Assembly: GCF_000717645.1 (NCBI RefSeq)
Contig: NZ_JNZZ01000026.1
Coordinates: forward strand, 50,918 to 114,917
Length of the DNA: 64,000 nt
Direction of reading: 5' to 3'
Source: Streptomyces californicus
GTDB lineage: Bacteria; Actinomycetota; Actinomycetes; Streptomycetales; Streptomycetaceae
Part shown: positions 52,775-61,613 of the stretch, in pieces
Numbering within the stretch: position 1 is the first letter of the stretch
Layout of the letters: each line of letters begins with the position of its first letter
Translations under genes and position numbers: made by a program
The notes under the pieces: model-generated
The model's input: the letters and a program-made list of their open reading frames with translations, nothing else
The model's database searches: none
What the model was told of the DNA's origin: nothing

Positions 52775-55700
52775 ATGAAGATCTTCCAGCCGATGCTCTT
52801 CGTCGGCCTGGGCGGGACCGGCGGCCTCGTCGGCGCCGAGCTGGAACGCAGGCTGCGCGTGGACCTGTGCGGGCCCGACGGCACCGCCCTCCAGCACATC
52901 GGCGGCCTCGCCCCCTACCAACTGCCCGACTGCCTGCAGTTCGTGTACGCGGACTTCAGCGAGTCCGACCTCCAGCGGCTGCCCCAGTTCAACGTGGACC
53001 CCGCGCTGCGCGCCGCCTACGCCCGCACCTCGCGGGCCACCCACAACCTCCTGCCGAACTTCGACAGTTCGCCCGAGGTGACGCAGATGCTGCGGGCCAG
53101 CCTGCGCGACGAGGTCGCGAGCTGGCTGCCGCCCCGCGACGACGAACCGCGCGTCACCCCGCTCCACAACGGCGCGGGCCAGCTCCCCACCGTCGGCCGC
53201 GCCGCGCTCTTCGCGACCCTGCGCCACTCCCTCCAGCCGGTCCTGGAACCCCTCGTCCAGGCGATCGACGCGATCGCCAAGTCCGCGGGCGAGCTGAGCG
53301 AGCTGGGCGGCGGCCGGGTCACCGGCTGCGACGTCTTCGTCGCGTTCTCCGTCGCCGGGGGCACCGGCGCCGGGATCTTCCTGGACTACCTCCACCTGAT
53401 CAACCAGGCTTTCAAGATGCGCCGCTTCAACGGCGTGAAGATCTACCCGCTGGTCGTCATGCCGTCCTCGTTCTCCGCCTCCACCGGCGGCGGACGCGAG
53501 GCCGAACTCAACGCCGCCCGCTCCCTGGTGGACCTCTTCCGGCTGGTCGACGGCCAGAACGCGCCGACCGCCGGCGCGGAGATCGGCGACCTCGACCAGG
53601 AGACCGGACTCGGCATCCGCTACCCGGGCGCCGTCCCGATCCGGCTGCGCACCGGCATCCTGCCGACCGCGTTCCTCTTCAGCCCGACCGCCGGCATCCG
53701 CCAGGACGACCTGCGGCGCTCGATCGTCTCGCTGGTGATGTCGCTGATCGGCACCGAGCTGGGGGACAGCCGGGCCCAGGGCCGGGCGATGGCGGGCGAC
53801 GACGACTTCCAGACCTTCGCCGCGAGCTTCATCAACCGGGGCGTGCACCGCAGCGCCCTCTCCCCCACCGGCATCGGCCGCCAGGGCGTCTCCACCAGCC
53901 TGGTCGCCTCGATGACCGCGCCCATGGACGAGCTCGCCGACCTGGTGGCCGGCCGGCTGCTCCGGGTCGCCGTCAACGACCTGGTGGAACGGCCGCGCCT
54001 GCCGGCCAAGGACGAGAGGGTGGCGCTGATCCGCCGCCTGTTCGCCGACTCCCACCTCGAAGAGCTGTGGGAGCGCAAGCAGTTGCCCGTCGAGGACCCG
54101 CAGCCGCTGCCGCGCGGCGGCAAGGCGATCGAGGAGGCCCTCAACCAGCGGCTCGGGGACATGCGGCGGCTGCTCTCCGACCTCCAGGCGACCGCGCACC
54201 GCCAGGCCGCCGCGATGGCGGGCCGCTTCGCCCCGCGCCCGGCGATCGACAAGCTGCTCCGGACCACCGACCCGTTCCTCGCGGAACGGCTCGTGCGGGG
54301 CGTGGCCGACAGCGACGACGAGCTGACCCGCCTCGGCTTCCTCGGCATGCTGACCGCCCGCTCCCGCTCCCCGAAGCGGCCGGCGGGCGTCACGGACCAG
54401 CCGCCGAAGACGCCCCGCATCAAAGGCCGCATCGCCGGCATGTCCCCGGCCCGGTGGGGCGACGAGGACGTCCGGGCCGTGCTCCGCGCCCAGGACAACT
54501 GGTACCGCTGGCGCAGCCGTGCCGTGTGGCACGAGGCGTGGCGGGAGCAGCAGCAGCGCTGGCAGGCGCAGGCCGAACAGGCCGGCACGGACCTGGTCCG
54601 CCTGGTCGACGCCTTCCGGCAGCAGGCCGACCGGGAGGTCAAGTCCGCCCAGCAGAAGGGGCTGGAGCTGTACGCGGACCGCACCGGCATCTCCTACCTG
54701 CTGCCGCCGCAGCGCAGCCTCAACCACTTCTACGAGGACGTCGTCACCCGGCTGCTGCGGCGCGAGGAGCTGCGCGAGGGCGACGACGAGACGTCGCTGC
54801 TGCTGAAGCTGATCGACGGCGACACCTGGCAGCAGGTGCACGCGCGCAGCCACCGCAACCCCGACGGGGCGGTCGGCATGGTCAAGGCCCGGCTGGAGGG
54901 CCGCGTCACCCGGCTCTTCGCGGAGCGCGGAGCGCTGGTGGAGGAGCGGCGCCTGCTGCCCTCAATGAGCACCCTGCTGGCGGCCGCCGCCGGGGACGCC
55001 GAGGCCAGGGCCGAGGTCAGCAAGGAGGCGCTCGACCTGTTCAGCCGCAAGCTCACGGGGCTGCTGCCGGTCGGGTTCACCCCGGAGGGCACCGGGCCGC
55101 TGCGGGTCCTGGTCACCCACCCGAGGGTGCACGCGGCCGACGAGGTGCAGGAGTTCCTCGCCAAGGCGCTGCGCCTGCCGTCCGACGCGAAGAACTCCGT
55201 CGAGTACCGGGGGGTGGAGAGCGACTCGATCACCGTGGTCCTCTTCCGCAGCGAGATGAGCCTCACCCAGGTGCCCGAGGCCCGCAAGGTGCTGCGCCAG
55301 TGGGCCAGGGCCAAGGACGAGGAGCAGGCCCACGACGTCCTGCGCTGGCGCCAGCGCCTCGGCTTCGAGGACGACTGGATGGTCAGCAGCGCCGAGGACC
55401 GGCGCACGATCCTGCACCGGCTGCTGTGCTGCCTGTGGAACGGCCAGGTGGACGTGCTGGACGGGCAGACCGACTCGCCCGTCCGCGTACGGCTGCGGCT
55501 GTTCCCGGAGAAGGGCGCGGGCGTCCCCGGGGTGCGGCTGCGGCTCGGCGACTTCCCGGGCGGCATCTCGAGCTGGTCGGAGCTGCTGCGCTCCTACGAG
55601 CGGTGGACGGTCCTGGACGACGAGCGGACCGTGGAGGACTACTGCCGCAAGCTCATGGGGGCCCAGCCGCTGGGCCTGGCACGGGCCGGCAGCACCCCGG

Positions 55701-56644
55701 ACCCGCTCTTCGTCGAGCTGGTCGAACGCATCGCCCCGCGCCAGCTGAAGCTGCTGGAGAAGCGCCGGAAGGAGGGCGGCCCCCGGGTGGACGGCTGGAT
55801 CAGGCCGCTGTGGGAGTTCTGGGCGCAGACCCTCCCCGCCGCCCTGGACACGGAGTTCGGCGACAAGCAGGCGAGCCAGCCCACGCTGCGCACCCTGCTG
55901 GAGCACGCCCGGGGCGGCACTCCGGGGCCGCGCCCCGACCGCACCGGTCCGGAGCGGCGGCGTCCCGCGGCGGACGAGGAGGACTGGGGCACCTCGGCCC
56001 CGCCCGGCGACGACCGCCTCCGCGACGACACCGTGCCCGGCCCCCGCCCGGCATCGCACACGGCTCCGTACGAGCCGGCGGAGCGGTACGGCGGCGAGCC
56101 GCGCGCGGAGGGCCGGTACGGGGAACAGCCGCGTGCGCGGGACCCGTACGGGGAGCCGCAGCGCCCGGAAGTCCGGTACGGGGAGTCCGGGGGCGACGGC
56201 TCCCCCGACGACGGCCGGCGGAACGGGAGCACGGCCGGCGAGCGGCGCAACGGCACCGGCCCGGCCACCGATCCGTACGGGTTCGGCAGCGAGGACCGTC
56301 CCACCGCGCGCCGTCGGGACGCGGACCGCGCGAGCGACCGGTACGGCGACGAGGACGGGAACGGGGCCGCCGACAGTGCCGGCGACGGCGGCCGTGCCGG
56401 TGAGAGCGACGGCTGGGACAGCGACGGCTGGAGCGTCGACGGCTGGGGCGACGCCGACGCGGACGGAAGGGGAAGCACCGCGGGCCGCAGCGCCCACCGC
56501 GACGACGACACCGCCGGACGCTCCGCCTATCACCGCGACGACACCAGGCGCTCCGCCTACCGCGACGACGACACCGGACGCTCTGCCTACCGCGACGAGG
56601 ACGCCGCCGGGCGCTCCTCCTTCCGGGACGGGGGCGCGCAGTGA
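52775..56644 (+). CDS. Giant tubulin/FtsZ-like GTPase
   Basis: 1289 residues from ATG with GGGAGGG upstream. The N-terminus has the first nucleotide loop FVGLGGTGG (about 7-15), and the tubulin signature is FSVAGGTGAGIFLDYLHLI with GGTGAG at 195-200. The NxxR/D sites and T7 catalytic loop are not obvious to me. A long alpha-helical middle (about 400-1050) and an Arg/Asp/Gly/Tyr-rich disordered tail (about 1050-1289), ending in repeats of RSAYRDDDT, follow. Proteins of this type recur in actinobacterial conflict clusters with vWA and GTPase partners. It may polymerise. Its stop overlaps the next start (GTGA). Confidence 0.82.
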   Translation: MKIFQPMLFVGLGGTGGLVGAELERRLRVDLCGPDGTALQHIGGLAPYQLPDCLQFVYADFSESDLQRLPQFNVDPALRAAYARTSRATHNLLPNFDSSPEVTQMLRASLRDEVASWLPPRDDEPRVTPLHNGAGQLPTVGRAALFATLRHSLQPVLEPLVQAIDAIAKSAGELSELGGGRVTGCDVFVAFSVAGGTGAGIFLDYLHLINQAFKMRRFNGVKIYPLVVMPSSFSASTGGGREAELNAARSLVDLFRLVDGQNAPTAGAEIGDLDQETGLGIRYPGAVPIRLRTGILPTAFLFSPTAGIRQDDLRRSIVSLVMSLIGTELGDSRAQGRAMAGDDDFQTFAASFINRGVHRSALSPTGIGRQGVSTSLVASMTAPMDELADLVAGRLLRVAVNDLVERPRLPAKDERVALIRRLFADSHLEELWERKQLPVEDPQPLPRGGKAIEEALNQRLGDMRRLLSDLQATAHRQAAAMAGRFAPRPAIDKLLRTTDPFLAERLVRGVADSDDELTRLGFLGMLTARSRSPKRPAGVTDQPPKTPRIKGRIAGMSPARWGDEDVRAVLRAQDNWYRWRSRAVWHEAWREQQQRWQAQAEQAGTDLVRLVDAFRQQADREVKSAQQKGLELYADRTGISYLLPPQRSLNHFYEDVVTRLLRREELREGDDETSLLLKLIDGDTWQQVHARSHRNPDGAVGMVKARLEGRVTRLFAERGALVEERRLLPSMSTLLAAAAGDAEARAEVSKEALDLFSRKLTGLLPVGFTPEGTGPLRVLVTHPRVHAADEVQEFLAKALRLPSDAKNSVEYRGVESDSITVVLFRSEMSLTQVPEARKVLRQWARAKDEEQAHDVLRWRQRLGFEDDWMVSSAEDRRTILHRLLCCLWNGQVDVLDGQTDSPVRVRLRLFPEKGAGVPGVRLRLGDFPGGISSWSELLRSYERWTVLDDERTVEDYCRKLMGAQPLGLARAGSTPDPLFVELVERIAPRQLKLLEKRRKEGGPRVDGWIRPLWEFWAQTLPAALDTEFGDKQASQPTLRTLLEHARGGTPGPRPDRTGPERRRPAADEEDWGTSAPPGDDRLRDDTVPGPRPASHTAPYEPAERYGGEPRAEGRYGEQPRARDPYGEPQRPEVRYGESGGDGSPDDGRRNGSTAGERRNGTGPATDPYGFGSEDRPTARRRDADRASDRYGDEDGNGAADSAGDGGRAGESDGWDSDGWSVDGWGDADADGRGSTAGRSAHRDDDTAGRSAYHRDDTRRSAYRDDDTGRSAYRDEDAAGRSSFRDGGAQ

Positions 56645-59547
56645 CGTCTCCCGAGGACACCCCCGCCGTCATCCGCGTCGACCTGCGCTCCGGGGCCGAG
56701 GAGCTGACCTCCGCGCGGGCCCTGCGCGACCGGGTCGCCGAGCAGCTCGGCCGCTCCGGGCTGCCGGAGCCGGAGTACCCGCTGTTCCTGGTCGTCGACA
56801 CGCCCGCCGGGCTGACCGGCCACCAGCTCGCCTACGAACTCCTCACCGGCTACCGGGCGGTGGGCGAGACCCGCGTCCTGGTGCTGCTGGTGGGCAGCTC
56901 CCCCGGTTCGCCGCCCGGCGAGGAGGAGGCGTACCTCCCCGACCGCCGGCTGGTGCGCCCCACGACCCTGCGGGCCTCCTCGACCGGTCTGCTGTGGGCC
57001 GGTGACCTGCGCTCCGCGCGTACCGCCCTGGACCGGCCGGAGCCGGACGATCCGGCGGCGCTGGCCGTCCTGGTGGACCTGCTGTCGGTCCCGGACGTCT
57101 TCCTGCGGGTCCTGGACGACCTGCGGAAGCTGCCCGATGCCGTGGCCGCGCCGGGGGTCCGGCTGCTGGAGCAGGATCTCCCGGCGGAGGTGAGGGACCG
57201 GGCCTGGCGGGACGCGCTGAGCCGGTTCGCGGGCGAGGACGGGGGGTCCGGCGGACCGGCCGACACCACCCCCGACGCCCGGCTGCCGGAACCGCTGCGG
57301 GTCCTCGTGGCGGGCTCCGCCGACCGGCGGCGCGGCCACCGGCTTCCGGACGGCGAGGCCCACCGCGCCCATCGGGCGTGCGCGGAGTCCCTGGAGCGGG
57401 CGGACGAGGACCTGGACGCGCTGCGCGCCTTCCCGGGGCTGCTGCACCAAAGCCGGCGCACGGCCGTGGAGGAGGATCTGCGCCAGGCCCGGGAGAGCCT
57501 GGACGCCTACCGCGACCTCGTGGAACGGGCGTTGCGCAGCGGCGGCGGCGCGACCGCGCCCACCGCCGAGGCCACCGCCCGGCTCGGCGCGCTCGGGCTG
57601 CGGGTGCCGCCGGCCGACAGCGCGGGAGAACGCGTCGGGGAGGGGCTGCGCGATCTGGCCGGCACTCTCCTCGGCGACGGGCTCGCCCTGCGGTCGGTGG
57701 CCCAGGAGTTCACCGCGCTGGCCGGGCGGGTGGAGCCGGTGCCGGGCACCGCGCTGCTGCACCGGCTCGCGGACCACTCCGAGGAGGCGGTGAACCGCCG
57801 CTCCGCGACCGAGTACGCGGCCCCCGCCCGCACCTCGGGCGCCACGCTGCTCCTCGCGGGCGCGGCGGGGCTGCTCGGCGGGCTGTGGCCGTGGCCCGCC
57901 CTGCTGACGGCCCTGCTCGTGCCGGTGCTGTTCGCGGCCGTCGCGATGCGGGGCGCACGCCGGCTGCGCTCCGGCCGGCGGACCGCCCGGTGGCCCCTCG
58001 GCCCCCGGGTCGCCGCCGTCGCCGGGGCGGTGGCCGGGGCTGCGGTCGGCTACGTCACCGCCCCGCCGCTCTGGCTCGGCGGGTCCGCGCTGCTGATCGG
58101 TCTCGGGCTCGCCGCCGAGGCGGTCCGCAGGCTCTGGCGGGACGCCGCCGACGCCTGGGCCGAGGGGCGCGGCACGCGCGCGCTGCGCACCGCCTTGGAC
58201 GGGCTCGACGCGCTGCTGGCGGAGCTGGTCCAGGAACACTGGGCGGCCGAGGAGCGGCTGTACTGCGCCGACGCCGCCCGGTCGGTGGCCGGGATGCTGC
58301 GGGCCACCGCGAACGCCGCCGAGGCCCAGGCCGCCCCGGGGTCCGCCGGACCGGTCGGGCCGGTCGGCACGGCGGACCCGGCCTGCCCGGACCGACCGGG
58401 CGGACCGCGCGGCTCCGATGCGTACGCGGACGAGGACTGGCTCTCCGCGCCCCTCGCACCGGCGGACGCCGGGCCCGGCACGGCGGCCGGGGACGCGGAC
58501 GACGGCGACTGGGCCGCCGCCTACGCCTGGGACGGCGACCGGGACGGGCCCTCGGGCGAGAGCCGGGACCGGTACGAGGAGCCGTACGGAACGGCGGACG
58601 ACGACCTGGCGTACGGCGGGAGCGACCGCGACCGGGACGAGGACGAGCGGGTCGCGGAACGGTACGACGGACCGTACGGGAAGGAGCCGTACGGGGACGA
58701 GCCGTACGGGGACAGCTCCGCGCGCGGGAACGGCCGTACAGGCGAGGCGTACAGCCGTAGCGGCGAGGCGTACGGGGACGGGCCCGGCGACGACGGCTTC
58801 GGGGACCTGTACGACGCCCCGGCCCCCTCGCCCCGCGCCCCCGGCGACACCGCCTGGGAGAACGCCGGGTCCGGCCGCGCCCCGCGCTGGCTCGACCGGG
58901 AGATCGGCGAGGGCGGACCGGAGCTGGTCGCCACCCTCGCCGGGGACCTCCGCAGGACCGCGATGGCGGCCATGGCACCGTACTGGGGCGCCGTCGAACG
59001 CGGTCAGGCCGGGGCGCTCGCCGTCTCCCGGACCGAACAGCGGGTCCGCGAGCTGCTGTCGGCGGCCCGCCACCACCTGGCGCGGTACGGGGTGCTGGCC
59101 CCGCCGCCGTACCCGGCCGACCACCGGGCCCGCGCCACGGCCGCCGGTCTGCTGGGCACCGATTCGGCCCGGGTCGCCGAACTGGTGGCCCGGGAGGCGG
59201 ACCGGGGGACCGTCGTCCAGCTGTCCTCGCCGGAGCAGGGGTCCCTCCTCAGCCGGAACCCGGGGGACGCCCGGTGGATCCGGTTCGCCCCGGCGACCCT
59301 GCGGCCCGAGATCGAGACGGCCTGGCGCAAGGGCGCATCGCCGCAGCCGGCGGAGGCGCTGTGGACCTCCTCCGGGCGGTACGCGGGGCTGATCCGGCTC
59401 GTTCCGCTGCGCGAGGGCGTCGTCGACACGGTGCTGCCCCGGCAGCCGGGCGACGGCGACGCACCCGCCCGCGCGCGGGTCGGCGGCCACGACGGCGCCG
59501 AACCCACCACCGTACGAGCCGAGTTCAGGGAGGACGACCGGTGGTGA
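56641..59547 (+). CDS. Coiled-coil membrane protein of the tubulin/GTPase cluster
   Basis: 968 residues from a GTG overlapping the tubulin-like stop. I recognise no catalytic motif. The N-terminal 120 residues look like a folded alpha/beta domain (PLFLVVDTPAGLTGHQLAYE, TRVLVLLVGSSPG). Helical, coiled-coil-like segments follow at about 235-305 and 350-390, two pairs of transmembrane helices near 400-435 and 455-495, then further helices. A Tyr/Gly/Asp-rich tail-like part (about 580-740) precedes a C-terminal domain (about 750-968) with RWLDREIGEGGPELVATLAG. It probably holds the cytoplasmic complex at the membrane. Function unknown; place in the operon is its best clue. Confidence 0.7.
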   Translation: MTSPEDTPAVIRVDLRSGAEELTSARALRDRVAEQLGRSGLPEPEYPLFLVVDTPAGLTGHQLAYELLTGYRAVGETRVLVLLVGSSPGSPPGEEEAYLPDRRLVRPTTLRASSTGLLWAGDLRSARTALDRPEPDDPAALAVLVDLLSVPDVFLRVLDDLRKLPDAVAAPGVRLLEQDLPAEVRDRAWRDALSRFAGEDGGSGGPADTTPDARLPEPLRVLVAGSADRRRGHRLPDGEAHRAHRACAESLERADEDLDALRAFPGLLHQSRRTAVEEDLRQARESLDAYRDLVERALRSGGGATAPTAEATARLGALGLRVPPADSAGERVGEGLRDLAGTLLGDGLALRSVAQEFTALAGRVEPVPGTALLHRLADHSEEAVNRRSATEYAAPARTSGATLLLAGAAGLLGGLWPWPALLTALLVPVLFAAVAMRGARRLRSGRRTARWPLGPRVAAVAGAVAGAAVGYVTAPPLWLGGSALLIGLGLAAEAVRRLWRDAADAWAEGRGTRALRTALDGLDALLAELVQEHWAAEERLYCADAARSVAGMLRATANAAEAQAAPGSAGPVGPVGTADPACPDRPGGPRGSDAYADEDWLSAPLAPADAGPGTAAGDADDGDWAAAYAWDGDRDGPSGESRDRYEEPYGTADDDLAYGGSDRDRDEDERVAERYDGPYGKEPYGDEPYGDSSARGNGRTGEAYSRSGEAYGDGPGDDGFGDLYDAPAPSPRAPGDTAWENAGSGRAPRWLDREIGEGGPELVATLAGDLRRTAMAAMAPYWGAVERGQAGALAVSRTEQRVRELLSAARHHLARYGVLAPPPYPADHRARATAAGLLGTDSARVAELVAREADRGTVVQLSSPEQGSLLSRNPGDARWIRFAPATLRPEIETAWRKGASPQPAEALWTSSGRYAGLIRLVPLREGVVDTVLPRQPGDGDAPARARVGGHDGAEPTTVRAEFREDDRW

Positions 59548-61613
59548 CCACCACACCGCCGGGCCGGCCGGAGTCGCCCGGGGCCCAGCACGCCCCGCTC
59601 GTCTTCACCGACCCCGGCGGACGGCAGCACAGCGCACCGGCCCGCTTCGGACCGCCCGCGCACCGCGACGCCGCCCTGCCGCTGCGCGCCCGCAGGGTCC
59701 TGCTGGGCCGGCGGGAGGTGCAGTGCGTCCAGGTCTTCCTGTCCCGGGCCGACGCCGCCCACCCGGCGGCCCGCGCCCTGCTGGACACCGAGGCGGGCAC
59801 CGCGCTGCACCTCGCCCGCGCGCTGGAGGGCACCCCGTATCCGTACCTGTTCCCCTCCGTCCTCGGCTACGAGCTGGACGCCCCCGAGCCGTTCCTGCTG
59901 TACGCCGCCCCGCGCGGCGTCCCCGTGGGGCGCACCCAGGTGACCTCCGCGGCGGACCACCGGGTCTTCGCCCGGGACCTGGCGCTGGCCCTGTGCCTGC
60001 TGGACGGCGAGGGACTCGTACCGCGCGGGGTCTCTCCCGCGACGGTCCACTGGGACGGAACAGCTCTACAGCTGTGGGGGCTTGAGGGGACCGCCCGCGT
60101 CGGGCGGCCCCGGTCGCCCTGGGGCCGGGCCCCGTACTGCTCGCCCGAGCAGCGCCGGGGCGAGGGGCACGTGGACGCCCGGGACGCGGTGTGGAGCGCG
60201 GCCCAGGTGCTCTACCAGGTGGTGACCGGCCGTGCCGGGCCCGCCGACCGGGCCCCGGAGGACCTGGCCCGGCACCGGGCGCTCGCCGGGGCGCTGCCGC
60301 GCGCGTTCGCCCCGGCGGCGGCCGGACGGCCCACCCCCGCGGCCCTGTTGGAGCTGCTGGCCCCGGAGGACGCCCGGCGGCTGCTGCCCGTCGCGGCGGG
60401 GGCGGCCCGCACCCGCCACGAGGCGTTCGACCGGACGCTGGAGGCGAAACGACGCGCCTCCGCACCGCTCGCCGGGGACCCGGCGAGCGGTGCGGCCGGG
60501 GCGGCCGGGGCGGCCGGGGCCGAGGCGGCTCCCGGGGACGTGCTCTGCCCGTACTGCCTGGAGGAGATCCGGCTCGACCTGTCCCACCTGTATGTGACGG
60601 ACGACCGGAACCAGTACCAGCCACTGGACCTCTCCGGCATCACCAACCCGGTACGGCGCGACGACGCCATGCGGGCGGCGGTGCAGCGGTGCGCGGCCGA
60701 CCCGGACTTCCCCGACCACTACATCCCGGTGCCGTACCTCACCCACGGCCGTCCGCTGACGGTCGCGATGATCGGCCAGTCGAGCGCCGGGAAGAGCCAT
60801 CTGCTGACCCAGATGATCGCCGAGATCACCGACGGCGGCCTCAGGCGTTACGGGGTGGACTGGCAGTCCGTCAATCCGGAACAGCACGCCCGGTTCGCAC
60901 GGGAACGGGTCCAGCCGCTGCGCAGCGGCAAGGTGCTGGCCCACACGGGCAGCGTCCACGAATTCGCCCAGTTCGTCGAGTCGCTGCTGCTCACCGACGC
61001 GCACGGCCGGGTCCGCCCGGTCGCCTTCTTCGACCTCGGCGGCGAGGACCTCGTCCGCACGGACGAGGTGCTGCGGTTCCTGCTGGGCGTGGACGCCCTG
61101 GTCTTCGTCGTGGACCCGGTGCTCGCCCTGCCGCTGCCTCAACTCGATTCTCTTCGAGCCGACTTGGAGGTCGAGGTGGACCGGGACGGCGACACGGCGT
61201 TCGGCACGGTGCTCGACCGGCTGCCGCGCAAGGGCCCCTATCTGGAGACTCCGGCGGTCATGGTGCTCGGCAAGGCCGACCTGCTCCGCTTCCAGCCGCC
61301 CGTGGACCGGTGGCTGGAGGAGGGTCCGGCCGCCGCGATCGGCCCGGACCAGTTCCTGGCGGAGAGCGCGGACGTCCACGCGCTGCTGCACCGGCACGCG
61401 GGGCAGGCGTGGCTGCGCCCCTTCGACGCGTTCCGCCGGTGCACCCTGCACGTCGCGTCGGCCACCGGCGGGCGGGAGAGCGGGGGCCGCTATCCGGCGG
61501 GCGCACGACCGCGCCGGGTGCTGGAACCCCTGGTGTCGCTGCTGGCGATGCACGGGATCATCGAGGCGCCCGGGGGCGCCGCATCATTCGGCGTGGGAAG
61601 GGAAGCGCAGTGA
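59541..61613 (+). CDS. Kinase-like / zinc-knuckle / TRAFAC-GTPase fusion protein
   Basis: 690 residues from GTG with GGAGGA 6 nt upstream; a GTG one codon on is also possible. The first 290 residues follow a protein-kinase fold (LAGALP, YCSPEQRRGEGHVDARDAVW like the activation and C-lobe part) but lack the HRD and DFG motifs, so it is a pseudokinase. CPYC at 336-339 starts a zinc-knuckle-like part. The GTPase domain has P-loop GQSSAGKSHL (412-421), Walker B FFDLGGED (about 496) and GKADLL (about 576) for guanine. Such GTPases accompany tubulin-like and GAP1-type proteins. Its stop overlaps the GAP1-like start. Confidence 0.8.
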   Translation: MVTTTPPGRPESPGAQHAPLVFTDPGGRQHSAPARFGPPAHRDAALPLRARRVLLGRREVQCVQVFLSRADAAHPAARALLDTEAGTALHLARALEGTPYPYLFPSVLGYELDAPEPFLLYAAPRGVPVGRTQVTSAADHRVFARDLALALCLLDGEGLVPRGVSPATVHWDGTALQLWGLEGTARVGRPRSPWGRAPYCSPEQRRGEGHVDARDAVWSAAQVLYQVVTGRAGPADRAPEDLARHRALAGALPRAFAPAAAGRPTPAALLELLAPEDARRLLPVAAGAARTRHEAFDRTLEAKRRASAPLAGDPASGAAGAAGAAGAEAAPGDVLCPYCLEEIRLDLSHLYVTDDRNQYQPLDLSGITNPVRRDDAMRAAVQRCAADPDFPDHYIPVPYLTHGRPLTVAMIGQSSAGKSHLLTQMIAEITDGGLRRYGVDWQSVNPEQHARFARERVQPLRSGKVLAHTGSVHEFAQFVESLLLTDAHGRVRPVAFFDLGGEDLVRTDEVLRFLLGVDALVFVVDPVLALPLPQLDSLRADLEVEVDRDGDTAFGTVLDRLPRKGPYLETPAVMVLGKADLLRFQPPVDRWLEEGPAAAIGPDQFLAESADVHALLHRHAGQAWLRPFDAFRRCTLHVASATGGRESGGRYPAGARPRRVLEPLVSLLAMHGIIEAPGGAASFGVGREAQ

